Shown: positions 12,936 to 23,387, numbered from the stretch's first letter. The stretch: DNA of 32,683 nt from Parcubacteria group bacterium (GCA_014383885.1 JACNGX010000031.1:1-32683), one strand, 5' to 3'. The notes: generated by a model not told the origin, from the letters alone. Made by a program: numbers and translations.

Positions 12936-15641
12936 ATGATGCCACCAATGAACAATTTCACTACGAAGGCGAAGGAAGCAATTCGTCGTGCTCATGAGCT
13001 TGCTATTGAGCGCGGGCAAAATCATGTCTCACCACTTCACCTTATGACCGCTCTTCTTCTAGAAGAAGAGGGTGTGATTATTGCCGCCCTCGAGCGCATG
13101 GAAGTGGATATCATTTTACTTTCTGATACGTTACTTGATGTAATTGAATCGGAAGGGAATGCGAGTGTGTTGTCGCCATCGTATCAGATTTACCTCACGC
13201 CGGAACTCGCGCAGGTTTTGGAAGCGTCGGTGCGTTTCGCTCAGCATATGAAGGATGAGTTTGTGTCCACGGAACATCTCTTTCTGGCGATGCTTGACGT
13301 GGCAAGTCCCGCGCGTGAAGTGATTGCCCGATTTCGTATTGATAAAGATGAGGTGATGCGGGTGGTTGAAGAGTTGCGAGATCAGCATATTACTGATGCA
13401 ACACCACCGAAGAAAGCACGTGCGCTTATGAAATACGCACGCAATCTCACGGCGCTCGCAGCTGAGGATAAGCTTGATCCGGTTATTGGTCGCGACAATG
13501 AGATTCGGCGTATCATGGAAATTCTCTCACGTCGCACGAAGAATAATCCGATTTTGATTGGTGAGCCGGGAGTGGGAAAAACGGCGATTGCCGAAGGACT
13601 CGCGGTGCGTATTGCCAAGGGTGATGCACCGGATAGCTTGAAAGATAAAGAAATTGTCGGACTTGATCTTGGTCTTCTCATTGCCGGAACAAAATTCCGC
13701 GGTGAGTTTGAGGAGCGTTTTAAGACGGTGATGAAAGAGGTGGAGCGTTCCGAGGGGAAAATCATTCTCTTTATCGATGAGCTTCACACGATTGTGGGCG
13801 CCGGTGCGGCTGAAGGGTCGATTGACGCTTCAAACATGTTGAAGCCCGCGCTCGCGCGCGGGGAACTCCGTGTGATCGGTGCTACCACGCTCAAAGAATA
13901 TCAAAAATATGTGGAGAAAGACGCGGCGCTCGCGCGCCGCTTCCAGCCGGTGTATATTGATGAGCCCTCGCTTATTGATACCACGGCGATTTTGCGTGGC
14001 CTTAAAGAAAAATATGAGCTGTATCATGGTGTGCGTATTACCGATGATGCAATTATCTCAGCTGTGGAGCTTTCCTCTCGCTACATTACCGGACGCTTTT
14101 TGCCGGACAAGGCGGTTGATCTCATTGATGAGGCGGCATCGTCACTGCGTATTTCACTCGAAAGTATGCCTCCTGAGCTTGAAGAAACACACCGCGCGGT
14201 GATGCGTTTGGAAGTGGAAAAAGAGGCGCTCAAGAAAGACACCGGCTCGGGTATTGATGCGACTGTGGTGAAGAAAGCGAAAATGCGCTTGCGTGCGATT
14301 GAAAAAGACATTGCCGATTTGAAAGAAAAAACGCGCGAGGTGGAGCTTAAATGGAAAAATGAAAAAGAACTTTTGAATGATATTCGCACGCTTAAAAAAA
14401 ATCTCGAGAGCTTGCGCTTGGAAGCCGAGAAGGCGGAACTTCATTCCGATTTGGGAACTGCCGCTGAAATCCTCTACGGTAAGATTCCGGTACTTGAAGG
14501 TGAACTTGCGACTAAGACAAAACGCTTGAAGGGTTTGCAGAAGCGCCGTCGTATTCTCAAAGAAGAAATCACCGAAGAAGAGATTGCTTCCGTGGTGGCG
14601 CGTTGGACTGGTGTGCCTGTCTCGCGCATGCTTGAAGAAGAGACGAAAAAACTCTCTCGCATGGAAGAGGAATTGCAGAAGCGCGTGATTGGTCAGGAGA
14701 TCGCGGTCAAAAAAGTGGCTGATGCGGTGAAGCGTTCGCGTGTGGGGGTAGGAGATCCGAATCGTCCGATTGGTTCATTCATGTTTCTCGGGCCGACAGG
14801 TGTTGGGAAAACCGAGCTCACCAAAGCACTTGCATCGTTTATGTTTGATGATGAGAAAGCGCTGGTGCGGGTTGATATGTCGGAATACATGGAGCGACAT
14901 TCCACCGCAAAGCTTCTTGGCGCGCCTCCTGGATATGTGGGGCATGAGGAGGCAGGGCAACTCACAGAAGCGATTCGACATCGTCCGTATTCGGTTGTGC
15001 TTTTTGATGAAATCGAGAAGGCACATCCGGAAGTGTTTAATGTGTTGTTACAAGTGTTGGATGAAGGGCAACTCACTGATTCCAAGGGAAGAAAAATCAA
15101 TTTCAAGAATACGATTGTGATCCTCACATCCAATATTGGCTCCGAGCATATCGATCGCATGCAGACGATTGGCTTTTCCAACGGTGATGAGAAGGAGGAA
15201 TACGACGACGCGAAAGACAAGGTGATGAACAGCTTGCGTGATCATTTTCGTCCGGAATTTTTGAATCGTCTCGATGATATTGTGCTTTTCAACATTCTTT
15301 CCAAGGAAACGGTGCGTGGTATTGTGGACGTGCAGATTGCTATTGCCGAGAAGCGACTCGCGGAAAAAGATATTGTGCTTTCGGTAACACCTCTTGCGCG
15401 GGAGCTTTTGGCGAAGAAGGGATATAATCCGCAATACGGAGCACGACCACTGAAACGTTTGATTCAGACCGACATCCTGACGCCGATTGCAAATGCTATG
15501 ATTGATGAGGGAATTATGAATGGCGGAAAAGTGACGGTGGATGTGAAAGGCGATGAATTGGTGGTGGCTGCTGAGGCGAAGAAGAAGACACGGAAAGCGG
15601 TGAAAAAACCGGAGGTAAAGAAAACAGCGAAGGTGGGATAA
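12936..15641 (+). CDS. clpB: AAA+ disaggregase ClpB (Clp_N, two AAA modules, long coiled middle domain)
   Basis: [36 protein letters not shown], ~130-aa coiled M region, [36 protein letters not shown]. Confidence 0.88.
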   Translation: MMPPMNNFTTKAKEAIRRAHELAIERGQNHVSPLHLMTALLLEEEGVIIAALERMEVDIILLSDTLLDVIESEGNASVLSPSYQIYLTPELAQVLEASVRFAQHMKDEFVSTEHLFLAMLDVASPAREVIARFRIDKDEVMRVVEELRDQHITDATPPKKARALMKYARNLTALAAEDKLDPVIGRDNEIRRIMEILSRRTKNNPILIGEPGVGKTAIAEGLAVRIAKGDAPDSLKDKEIVGLDLGLLIAGTKFRGEFEERFKTVMKEVERSEGKIILFIDELHTIVGAGAAEGSIDASNMLKPALARGELRVIGATTLKEYQKYVEKDAALARRFQPVYIDEPSLIDTTAILRGLKEKYELYHGVRITDDAIISAVELSSRYITGRFLPDKAVDLIDEAASSLRISLESMPPELEETHRAVMRLEVEKEALKKDTGSGIDATVVKKAKMRLRAIEKDIADLKEKTREVELKWKNEKELLNDIRTLKKNLESLRLEAEKAELHSDLGTAAEILYGKIPVLEGELATKTKRLKGLQKRRRILKEEITEEEIASVVARWTGVPVSRMLEEETKKLSRMEEELQKRVIGQEIAVKKVADAVKRSRVGVGDPNRPIGSFMFLGPTGVGKTELTKALASFMFDDEKALVRVDMSEYMERHSTAKLLGAPPGYVGHEEAGQLTEAIRHRPYSVVLFDEIEKAHPEVFNVLLQVLDEGQLTDSKGRKINFKNTIVILTSNIGSEHIDRMQTIGFSNGDEKEEYDDAKDKVMNSLRDHFRPEFLNRLDDIVLFNILSKETVRGIVDVQIAIAEKRLAEKDIVLSVTPLARELLAKKGYNPQYGARPLKRLIQTDILTPIANAMIDEGIMNGGKVTVDVKGDELVVAAEAKKKTRKAVKKPEVKKTAKVG

Positions 15642-15665
15642 ACACATAAAAAAAGAGAAGGTATG

Positions 15666-15692
15666 AAACGCGAGCCCTTCGGGCTCGCGTTT
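15666..15692 (+). terminator. terminator hairpin
   Basis: AAACGCGAGCCC-ttc-GGGCTCGCGTTT. Confidence 0.75.
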
Positions 15693-15734
15693 CTCTTGCG
15701 ACATATGAAAAACATGTTACAATATTCTCTACTT

Positions 15735-15818
15735 GCGTCGGTGGCGGAGTGGTCAATCGCAGCAGACTGTAAATCTGCCGGCTTTATGCCTACGTTGGTT
15801 CAAATCCAACCCGGCGCA
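15735..15818 (+). tRNA. tRNA-Tyr(GUA)
   Basis: GCGTCGG...GCAGA CTGTAAA TCTGC...long variable arm...CCGGCGC A; no CCA encoded. Confidence 0.92.
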
Positions 15819-15942
15819 CAGTAAAAAATCCCTGAAAGGGGATTTTCTGCTATACTATATCTGGTAATCTGGTACTCACAAGAGTGGAGGAGCCACTTGT
15901 GTACTCGTTTTCTCACTTACTAGCATTCTCACTTTCTAACAT

Positions 15943-16386
15943 ATGTCTATTATCACAGAGTTCAAAGAGTTTGCCGTGAAAGGTAATGCTATTGATATGG
16001 CTGTTGGTATCGTTATTGGGTCCGCATTTGGCACCATTGTCAATTCACTCGTCAACGATATCATCATGCCGCCAATTGGGCTTCTTCTCGGTGGTGTTGA
16101 CTTTACGAATCTGTTTGTGAATCTCTCTGGCGAGAAATATGCCACACTTACTCTTGCACAAGAGGCGGGTGTAGCAACCATCAATTACGGTCTTTTTGTG
16201 AATGCCCTCATTTCATTCCTCATTATTGCATGGGCACTTTTTATGATTGTGAAGATGATGAATAAGCTCAAGAAAGAAGAGCCGATGGCAGAAGAGACGC
16301 CGACAACGAAAGAATGTCCGTTCTGTAAGTCATCTATTCATATTGAGGCAACACGTTGCTCAGCGTGTACGGCGGAGTTGAATTAA
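15943..16386 (+). CDS. mscL: large-conductance mechanosensitive channel MscL with C-terminal zinc ribbon
   Basis: [44 protein letters not shown]-terminal CPFC-X11-CSAC. Confidence 0.95.
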   Translation: MSIITEFKEFAVKGNAIDMAVGIVIGSAFGTIVNSLVNDIIMPPIGLLLGGVDFTNLFVNLSGEKYATLTLAQEAGVATINYGLFVNALISFLIIAWALFMIVKMMNKLKKEEPMAEETPTTKECPFCKSSIHIEATRCSACTAELN

Positions 16387-16407
16387 AACGAGAGAAGAAA
16401 GAAAAGA

Positions 16408-16443
16408 AAAAGTCGTGGCTCCCGAAGGGAGCCACGACTTTTT
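16408..16443 (+). terminator. terminator hairpin
   Basis: AAAAAGTCGTGGCTCCC-gaa-GGGAGCCACGACTTTTT. Confidence 0.8.
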
Positions 16444-16480
16444 CTTTTCGGAAAGACCTTGATGTTGTATGATAAAGGAA

Positions 16481-17260
16481 ATGAAAAAAGCGAATACAGT
16501 TACTCTTCTTGCCTATCTCCGCAAAACAGCAGCGTTTGTTTTTTTAATTGCGCTTCTTGCTATTACTGCCGATGTGTTGCGATTTGTGACGATTATCGTT
16601 GCGTCTCCCTCAATCGGTGTGGCAGGTACTGCGGGTGATCGTCCATACGAACGAGAAGTACCTGAAGCGGACATGCGAATTCTCATTGCCGGTGACAGCA
16701 CCGCTGTGGGTGTGGGAGCTTACACACCGAAAGAGACAATTGCCGGTATGTTTGCGAGTGATTTTCCCGATATTGCGATTAAAAATATTGCTGTTTCAGG
16801 TGCCAGGGTATCGGATGTAGTGGATCAGCTTGAAAGTGTGGAAGGGTGGTACGATATGGCGCTTGTGCAAGTTGGCGCCAATGATATTGTTCTTTTTTCC
16901 AACGGACGAGAAGTGAGAGAAAACACTGCACGCATGATGGATAGTGCACTACTTCGGAGCGATACGGTGATCGTTGTTGCACCATTTGACGTCGGCATTG
17001 TGCCGCTTATTCCGCGCTTTACCGTTCCTCTTTTTTCAATGCGCTCCGCCGATATTCTCTCTACGATGCGTGATATTGTAGAAGAGAAAGGAGGTATATT
17101 TATTGATTTGTATAAGAGTGATGAAGAAAAACAATTCGCATCCGATACTGATACCTTTTTCTCCGCCGATTCGTTTCATCCGAGCAGTGACGGCTATGCA
17201 CTTGCCTATGAACGCATCAAAAGAGAACTGTGCGAGCGTGAGATTGTATGTGTGGAATAA
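16481..17260 (+). CDS. SGNH/GDSL-family hydrolase
   Basis: ILIAGDSTAVGVGA, VQVGANDIV, DSFHPSSDGYALAYERI; N-terminal hydrophobic anchor; start may be 16469. Confidence 0.85.
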   Translation: MKKANTVTLLAYLRKTAAFVFLIALLAITADVLRFVTIIVASPSIGVAGTAGDRPYEREVPEADMRILIAGDSTAVGVGAYTPKETIAGMFASDFPDIAIKNIAVSGARVSDVVDQLESVEGWYDMALVQVGANDIVLFSNGREVRENTARMMDSALLRSDTVIVVAPFDVGIVPLIPRFTVPLFSMRSADILSTMRDIVEEKGGIFIDLYKSDEEKQFASDTDTFFSADSFHPSSDGYALAYERIKRELCEREIVCVE

Positions 17261-17303
17261 TCGTGTTTGGTGTGGTATTGTATGATGATTGTAAGGGATA
17301 TAC

Positions 17304-17374
17304 GGGAGATTAGTTAAGTGGTATAACGGCGGTCTCCAAAACCGCGGTCGGGGGTTCGATTCCCTCATCTCCCG
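17304..17374 (+). tRNA. tRNA-Trp(CCA)
   Basis: GGGAGAT...GCGGT CTCCAAA ACCGC...ATCTCCC G; anticodon CCA. Confidence 0.92.
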
Positions 17375-17380
17375 CTTGAG

Positions 17381-17438
17381 AAAACACACACGCCGCGTTT
17401 CGCCCTTTAACGGGCGAAACGCGGCGTGTGTGTTTTTT
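17381..17438 (+). terminator. terminator hairpin after tRNA-Trp
   Basis: ACACACACGCCGCGTTTCGCCC-tttaac-GGGCGAAACGCGGCGTGTGTGT-TTTTT. Confidence 0.85.
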
Positions 17439-17511
17439 ATTTGCGTCAATCAAACGTATGGTGTATAACAGAAGAAGAATAATCAAAAACTGAATAAATA
17501 AGGGGAACGAG

Positions 17512-18102
17512 ATGAGGAAAAAGAAAAAATCGATTCCCATTCATATTCGGGATACGTTCGGACGATGGGAAGTTGTTCGAGAAATTCCCGGAAGCAGAAG
17601 GGGAAAGAAATATCTCTGCAAGTGCGAGTGTGGCACTGAACGCCCTGTGCTTGCTTCAAGCCTGCGCTCAAAAAGGTCCCGGAGTTGTGGGTGCGCAAAA
17701 GTAAAACACGGTATGAGTTATTCCAAAGTATATCGTGCATGGGTTGATATGATTCAGCGATGTGTCAACAAGTATCATACTGCATATCCCGATTACGGAG
17801 AGCGCGACGTACAAGTGTGTGACGAATGGAGAAAAAATTTTAAGTTATTTTATATCTATATTGGCGCCCCTCCTGATGAAGAAGATCATTGGAGTATTGA
17901 CCGAATAGATGTTAACGGGAATTACGAACCCGGGAATGTTCGCTGGGCAACGGCGAAAGAACAGGCGAATAATCGTCGACCGCCGAAAAAGCACTCCGCT
18001 AGACGACGGAATCAGTACGTTCCTACGCAAGAACAGCATGACGATGCAGCGAGAGTCACGGACATTCTTGATGGCATCCCAAGAGAATATGCTCCTTTTT
18101 GA
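17512..18102 (+). CDS. phage-type HNH/AP2-like DNA-binding or homing-endonuclease-like protein
   Basis: YLCKCECGTERPVLASSLRSKRSRSCGC; VYRAWVDMIQRC; WSIDRIDVNGNYEPGNVRWATAKEQANNRR. Confidence 0.7.
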   Translation: MRKKKKSIPIHIRDTFGRWEVVREIPGSRRGKKYLCKCECGTERPVLASSLRSKRSRSCGCAKVKHGMSYSKVYRAWVDMIQRCVNKYHTAYPDYGERDVQVCDEWRKNFKLFYIYIGAPPDEEDHWSIDRIDVNGNYEPGNVRWATAKEQANNRRPPKKHSARRRNQYVPTQEQHDDAARVTDILDGIPREYAPF

Positions 18103-18128
18103 GATCCCGCTCTAGTGGCGGGGTTTTT
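18103..18128 (+). terminator. terminator hairpin
   Basis: CCCGC-tctagtg-GCGGG followed by TTTTTTT. Confidence 0.7.
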
Positions 18129-18140
18129 TTGTTTGAAGAG

Positions 18141-18187
18141 ATCAGCCACGCGAAAAGACCCTCCAAGGGTCTTTTCGCGTGGCTGAT
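18141..18187. terminator. probable bidirectional terminator between convergent genes
   Basis: ATCAGCCACGCGAAAAGACCCT-cca-AGGGTCTTTTCGCGTGGCTGAT (22-bp arms). Confidence 0.75.
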
Positions 18188-18198
18188 ATGTGTTGGTA

Positions 18199-19191
18199 TT
18201 ATACAATTTTCTTTGGTTCGTAATCTGCCGGGCGGTTTGCCAGATATTCTTCCAGTTTTTCGCGACTGAGGAGTCCTTCTTGGGCACCGATACTTTGAAC
18301 AACCGACATGGAATTGATTGGTCCCCATGCGAGTGCTTCGTCCACGGTTTTTCCGAGAGCGAGCGCCGAAGTGAAGGTGCTTGAGAATGAGTCACCGGCA
18401 CCGGTACGTTCATACGGCGGAGCAGGATCCGGATACGGCGGCATAAACCATACCGCTCCTTCTTCTGCCGCATAGGCGCCGCGCGGACCATCGGTAATCA
18501 CCGCAATATTGGGGCCAAGTGCGCGCATGTTTTGAGCGAGTTCTTCGGGCTTACTTTTTTCATCGCTGAGAATGAGTCGCGCTTCTTCCACATTACAAAA
18601 GAATACTTCTGTTTGCGCGTATAAGTCTTTTAGCTTTTCATGACCGAGCTTGATTTGAAACGTGCCCGGCTGAAATGCCATTTTTACGCTCGGATGCTCT
18701 TTGCAATATGTTGCAATCGCATGGTGATAGTCCATTGAATTTTCACCAACGGAAGAAAAGTACAACCACTTCGGCTCGCCAAAATCAGGAAGTGTATACT
18801 CATATTCCTCGTGTTTAATGAGAATGGTGCGCTCTGCTTTGTGCCAGAGCACATAGTGGTAGTTGCTTACTTTCCCGGGATGGACGGTGATAAAATCGGT
18901 TGCAACACCATTGCCACGAATTGTTTCTTCATCTTCTTTTCCATACATATCGTCGCCGAGATCGGTAACGAGTGCCGAACGCAAACCAAGGCGTGCGGCA
19001 GACACAGCGGCGTTTGCGCTGTTGCCCACGGCAGGGACAACGGTTGCCGATTCATACGGTATCTTTGAGCCATTGGTAAGACAAATCTTTTCTTCTTTAT
19101 CGTCTTCGTCGTAATAGACACTTGCGTGATTGATACGAATAAAGACATCAGTAACAGTGTCGCCGATTGCGACGAAATCGAATTGTTCCAT
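18199..19191 (-). CDS. PfkB-family carbohydrate/nucleoside kinase
   Basis: GNSANAAVSAARLG, ERTGAGDSFSSTFTSALALG. Confidence 0.9.
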   Translation of the reverse strand: MEQFDFVAIGDTVTDVFIRINHASVYYDEDDKEEKICLTNGSKIPYESATVVPAVGNSANAAVSAARLGLRSALVTDLGDDMYGKEDEETIRGNGVATDFITVHPGKVSNYHYVLWHKAERTILIKHEEYEYTLPDFGEPKWLYFSSVGENSMDYHHAIATYCKEHPSVKMAFQPGTFQIKLGHEKLKDLYAQTEVFFCNVEEARLILSDEKSKPEELAQNMRALGPNIAVITDGPRGAYAAEEGAVWFMPPYPDPAPPYERTGAGDSFSSTFTSALALGKTVDEALAWGPINSMSVVQSIGAQEGLLSREKLEEYLANRPADYEPKKIV

Positions 19192-19289
19192 AGTATATAA
19201 GGAAGGGATTAGTTTGTATAACCTCTCTATGGTATCATAAAGTAGCCTATATTGCAGAGTTTTATTTTTTAACCATTCATCGTTTGTCT

Positions 19290-20150
19290 ATGCTTTCACT
19301 CCGCGAAGCAATTCAGAAAGCCGAGAAAGAAGGTCGCGCCATCGGACACTTTAATATCACCACGATTGATATGGTGCACGCTATTGTGCGAGCAGCGCAA
19401 AAGGTGGGTGATCCGGTGATTATTGGCGTCTCCGAAGGGGAGCGGGATTTTTTTGGCGTGAGGCAAATTGCTGCCGTAGTGGAAAGCGTGCGAGAGGAGA
19501 CAAAACATCCGGTGTATCTCAATGCCGATCATACCTATTCTGTGGAACGGGTGAAAGAGGTGATTGATGCCGGGTTTGATGCGGTGATTTACGATGGCGC
19601 AAAACTCTCGCTTGATGAGAATATTGCCAATGGAAAAGCGTGTGTGGATTATGCTCGTGCATCAGGACGTGATGTGCTTATTGAGGGAGAACTTGGCTAT
19701 ATTGGCTCGTCGTCGAAGATGCTTGATGAGATTCCTGAGGGAGTGTCGCTTGAGCATTTGACGACACCTGAACAAGCGGCTCGCTATGCGAAAGAGACGG
19801 GCGCTGATTTGCTTTCCGCGGCGGTTGGGAATATTCATGGTATGTTGAAGCACGCCAAAAATCCGAACCTCAACATTGAGCGGATTAAAGAGGTGCGCGA
19901 AGCGGCGGGGATCCCGCTTGTGCTTCATGGTGGTTCGGGTGTGTCGGACGAAGACTTTATTGCAGCAATAAAGGCAGGGATTAGCACGGTACATGTGAGC
20001 ACGGAGCTTCGTCGTGCATATCGGAAAGAAATTCAGGAGACGCTCGTAGAAAATCCGGAAGAAGTCGCGCCATATCGCTATTTGCGCCCGGCAGGGGAAG
20101 CGGTGGAGAGAATTGTGGAAGAGAGGATGCGGTTGTTTGGAGGGAAGTAA
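19290..20150 (+). CDS. fba: class II fructose-bisphosphate aldolase
   Basis: GHFNITT, NADHTYS, EGELGYIG, VLHGGSGVSDEDF, VHVSTELR. Confidence 0.88.
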   Translation: MLSLREAIQKAEKEGRAIGHFNITTIDMVHAIVRAAQKVGDPVIIGVSEGERDFFGVRQIAAVVESVREETKHPVYLNADHTYSVERVKEVIDAGFDAVIYDGAKLSLDENIANGKACVDYARASGRDVLIEGELGYIGSSSKMLDEIPEGVSLEHLTTPEQAARYAKETGADLLSAAVGNIHGMLKHAKNPNLNIERIKEVREAAGIPLVLHGGSGVSDEDFIAAIKAGISTVHVSTELRRAYRKEIQETLVENPEEVAPYRYLRPAGEAVERIVEERMRLFGGK

Positions 20151-20166
20151 AGAGTAAGAAGTTAAG

Positions 20167-20239
20167 AGTTGAGAGATGTGGTTGTTGGGGTGTGGTGAAA
20201 GAACAGCGAAGTTTTTAGTTGGTAGTTTTTAGTTTTTAG
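20167..20239 (+). repeat. dispersed intergenic repeat R, copy 1
   Basis: AGTTGAGAGATGTGGTTGTTGGGGTGTGGTGAAAGAACAGCGAAGTTTTTAGTTGGTAGTTTTTAGTTTTTAGAA. Confidence 0.85.
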
Positions 20240-20264
20240 AAACGGCGCGCTAACGCGCGCCTTA

Positions 20265-20297
20265 AAGAAAAAAGCCGGCACTGGCGTGCCGGCTTCT
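20265..20297 (+). terminator. terminator-like hairpin
   Basis: AGCCGGCA-ctggcg-TGCCGGCT. Confidence 0.6.
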
Positions 20298-20324
20298 GTG
20301 CCCCCAATGGTGTTTACTACCCCA

Positions 20325-20606
20325 CTACTCCTCAAGTAGGGAGAAGTCATTGTCCCCGTATGTAACTCCTGGGCTCCCATCCAGGAGAACCCAGACGACA
20401 GCCTCTCTGCAGTCGCCCAGGTAGGTGGCGTGCCTAACGCCTTTGACAGTACCTTTTTTCCGTATGCAGTTCACTCGAACTCGCATCCCGTATCGCAGGG
20501 ACACGCCTTCAGTGGTTTTGTATTTCCTGAGTGCCTCATCTGAGGCATCAAGAATTACTTTTTCCCCACTTCTTGTTCTTGCTTCGTACTCTTTTTTCAT
20601 TTCCAT
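20325..20606 (-). CDS. hypothetical protein
   Basis: 93-aa ORF MEMKKEYEARTRSGEKVILDASDEALRKY... with plausible composition. Confidence 0.55.
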   Translation of the reverse strand: MEMKKEYEARTRSGEKVILDASDEALRKYKTTEGVSLRYGMRVRVNCIRKKGTVKGVRHATYLGDCREAVVWVLLDGSPGVTYGDNDFSLLEE

Positions 20607-20842
20607 TCTCCTTTTTTTGTTTTAGGTATTAGGTAAGTGCGTACTTGTGTGAAAACTGAAATCAACCTATCGCATACGGTTCATTTTGTCAACAATTGAC
20701 CCGCGTCTCAAAATGTGTACAATACTGGGCACTGATACATTGATATATCCTACCGTTTACATTTGTTGTTTTCGGTTCAGTATTTATTTTTATTGCTTTT
20801 TGTTTTAACGTTTAATTTTTTAATCTCCTAATCTCCTAACCT

Positions 20843-21490
20843 ATGACACTCACTCTTGAAGCAACTGCACGTCCGATGACACGTAAAGCTGAGGCACTCC
20901 GAAAGGAAGGGCGTGTACCGGCTGTTGTGTATGGTCCGAAGACGGAAAATATTCCTCTTTCCGTGGACGCACGCGCGTTTCAGAAGGTATGGAAGGAGGC
21001 CGGTGAAACGACCGTGATTGGCGTATCTGTTGATGATAAAACCATTGACGTGCTTGTGCAGGAAGTGGCGGTGCATCCGGTATCCGGTGATCCGATGCAC
21101 GCTGATTTTTATGCGGTGGATAAAACGAAGAAAGTGGAAGTGAATATTCCGCTTTCATTTGAAGGTGTGGCACCTGCGGTGAAAGACTTGGGTGGAACGC
21201 TTGTGAAGGTGCTTCATGAAATTACCGTGAGTGGTCTTCCCGGCAACCTTCCGAATGAGGTTGTTGTGGATACCGTGCTCTTGAAAGAACTCGATAGCGT
21301 GATTACTGTGAAAGATGTGGTATTGCCGGAAGGAGTCGTTGCGGCGATGCCTGAGGATGACGTGGTTGTATCCGTATCCGTGCAAGAAGAAGAGCCGGAA
21401 GAAACGACCGAGGAAGTGGATCTTGAATCCATTGAGGTAGAGCAGAAGGGTAAGAAAGAAGAGGGTGAGGGAGAAGAAAAGGGAGAATAG
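20843..21490 (+). CDS. rplY: 50S ribosomal protein L25
   Basis: LTLEATARPMTRKAEALRKEGRVPAVVYGP...HPVSGDPMHADFYAVD; acidic C-terminal tail. Confidence 0.92.
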   Translation: MTLTLEATARPMTRKAEALRKEGRVPAVVYGPKTENIPLSVDARAFQKVWKEAGETTVIGVSVDDKTIDVLVQEVAVHPVSGDPMHADFYAVDKTKKVEVNIPLSFEGVAPAVKDLGGTLVKVLHEITVSGLPGNLPNEVVVDTVLLKELDSVITVKDVVLPEGVVAAMPEDDVVVSVSVQEEEPEETTEEVDLESIEVEQKGKKEEGEGEEKGE

Positions 21491-21514
21491 GGAGTTGCGA
21501 GTTATGAATGCAAA

Positions 21515-21545
21515 AAAGCGGCGGCACCGAAGGTGCCGCCGCTTT
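21515..21545 (+). terminator. terminator hairpin, identical to the one at 23185
   Basis: AAAGCGGCGGCACC-gaa-GGTGCCGCCGCTTT. Confidence 0.8.
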
Positions 21546-21617
21546 GTATATCCGCATGTTTTATGCACTCGTCAACTCTCCTTGTCGGTGTGCTTTTCTG
21601 GTACAATAAGGTGGTCT

Positions 21618-23054
21618 ATGAATATGAAGACACTCTGTTCTCTGCACGCCTCTCGGCTCTTTCTTGTGCTGGTGATTGCCGTGTTTGTTGGCGGCGTGTT
21701 TCTTGTGGGGTCTTCATTTGTGTTGGCTAATGATACAGACGCGCGACGTGCCGAGCTTGAAGCAGAGCTTGCCGAGGTACAGGCGGAGTACGATGCGCTG
21801 GAACGGCAGAAAAACGCACTGGAGCGCGAGAGTGTTTCCTATGAGCGTGATTTGGAGATTCTTAACTACCAAATCAATCAGGCGGCTGCAGTCATTCGTT
21901 CGCTGAATCTTGGTATTGAAGAGCTCAGTATTGATATCGATAAAAAAGAAGAAATCATCGGCTTACTCTCAAATAAGCTTTCGCGGCAAAAACGTTCGCT
22001 CGGTCAGCTTATCAAAAAGACAGATGAGCTTGATGCGTTTTCACTTGTGGAGGTGATGCTCTCCAATAAAAATATCTCTGAGTTCTTCATTGATCTGGAT
22101 TCGTTTGACGCGATTGAAAAGTCGCTCAATGAATCGTTTCGAGAAATTGAAACAACGAAAGATTTTACTCATGAGCAAAAGACCGCTCTTGAAAGTACGC
22201 TTGAAGAGCAGATTGAACTTCGCAATATGGAGCTGTTTGAGAAAGCACAGATTGATGAGAAACAAAAAGAAAAATCGGAACTTCTGAATCTGAAAGAAGA
22301 GGAGATTGATTCCTACGAATCAACACTGAAAGAAAAGGAGCGGACAATTGCCGAAATTAAAGCGGCGCTCTTCTCCCTTCGCGACTCTACCGATATTTCA
22401 TTCGGTGAGGCGGTTGAATTTGCCAAGACGGCTTCTGCAAAGACAGGTGTCCGTCCGGCGCTTATTCTTGCAATCTTCAAACGCGAATCGGATATGGGAA
22501 AGAATATCGGTACGTGTAATCGCCCGGGCGATTCACGTGATTGGAATGAAATCATGCCGGGTCCGGTGCATTACCGCAATTATGTTGCCAATGGCAAGTC
22601 CTGTATCGGTGCTGCTTCACCTTGTTCATGGCGCGACGACCAGACTACATTTCTTGATATAACAGACCGCCTTGGTATTGATCACAATTCTGTGCCGCTT
22701 TCGTGTCCGGCGGGAGCGAGTTTGTGGGGTGGCGCGATGGGTCCGGCGCAATTCATCCCAACGACTTGGAGCTTGCTTGAAGATCGTATAGGACAACTTA
22801 CAGGGCATACTCCGCCATCACCATGGGACCCGTATGATGCGTTTGTTGCCTCTGCCATGCTCCTGAAAGACAACGGTGCGACGAAATCATATTCAGGATG
22901 CAATCAGACGACCAGTGCGGAGAAATGCGCGGCATTGCGCTACTTTGCTGGTTGGGGTCAGCCGTATTCACTCGGCGAACTTTCATACGGAAATTATGTC
23001 ATGGAGTGGGCAGCCGAATACCAGAGCCAGATCGATATACTTGACGGTGAGTAG
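21618..23054 (+). CDS. secreted coiled-coil protein with C-terminal lytic transglycosylase-like domain
   Basis: Signal peptide/TM, long coiled coil, then ALILAIFKRESDMGKNIG...GGAMGPAQFIPTTW...NPWDPYDA-like SPWDPYDAFVASAMLLKDNGA. Confidence 0.85.
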   Translation: MNMKTLCSLHASRLFLVLVIAVFVGGVFLVGSSFVLANDTDARRAELEAELAEVQAEYDALERQKNALERESVSYERDLEILNYQINQAAAVIRSLNLGIEELSIDIDKKEEIIGLLSNKLSRQKRSLGQLIKKTDELDAFSLVEVMLSNKNISEFFIDLDSFDAIEKSLNESFREIETTKDFTHEQKTALESTLEEQIELRNMELFEKAQIDEKQKEKSELLNLKEEEIDSYESTLKEKERTIAEIKAALFSLRDSTDISFGEAVEFAKTASAKTGVRPALILAIFKRESDMGKNIGTCNRPGDSRDWNEIMPGPVHYRNYVANGKSCIGAASPCSWRDDQTTFLDITDRLGIDHNSVPLSCPAGASLWGGAMGPAQFIPTTWSLLEDRIGQLTGHTPPSPWDPYDAFVASAMLLKDNGATKSYSGCNQTTSAEKCAALRYFAGWGQPYSLGELSYGNYVMEWAAEYQSQIDILDGE

Positions 23055-23143
23055 AGAGTTGAGAGTGAATGGCTGAGAGATGTGGTTGTTGGGGTGTGGT
23101 GAGAGAACAGGGGAAGTTTTTAGTCGGCAGTGTTTAGTTTTTG
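23055..23143 (+). repeat. dispersed intergenic repeat R, copy 2
   Basis: GAGAGATGTGGTTGTTGGGGTGTGGTGAGAGAACAGGGGAAGTTTTTAGTCGGCAGTGTTTAGTTTTTGG. Confidence 0.8.
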
Positions 23144-23184
23144 GTTAAGTGCGACTACGCCACGCTCTAAAGGAGAAGAAAGAA

Positions 23185-23215
23185 AAAGCGGCGGCACCGA
23201 AGGTGCCGCCGCTTT
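23185..23215 (+). terminator. terminator hairpin, identical to the one at 21515
   Basis: AAAGCGGCGGCACC-gaa-GGTGCCGCCGCTTT. Confidence 0.75.
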
Positions 23216-23240
23216 GTATCTATTTCTAAATCTTAATATG

Positions 23241-23322
23241 CCTGCCATCCCGCACTGTCGTTCAGATTTTGATTTTGTTTTGATCTTTGAAAAGATCCCG
23301 CATCAAGTGCAGGATGACAATG
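23241..23322 (+). repeat. split/composite CATCCCGC palindromic repeat
   Basis: CTGCCATCCCGCACTGTCG...AAAAGATCCCGCATCAAGTGCAGGATGACA. Confidence 0.55.
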
Positions 23323-23387
23323 AAAAGGTGTTGTGCGCGCGGAGCGGTTGACTTTCTCTTCTTTTTCCTCTATACTCCTTTACACAT

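Noticed and set aside
13131-15756. Many long antisense ORFs across clpB and other core genes
   Set aside because: They lie opposite clearly conserved coding sequence and show no recognisable domains.
23130-23351. 73-aa ORF between the transglycosylase and rpmE
   Set aside because: Covers an R repeat, a terminator hairpin and a CATCCCGC repeat; no protein-like signal.
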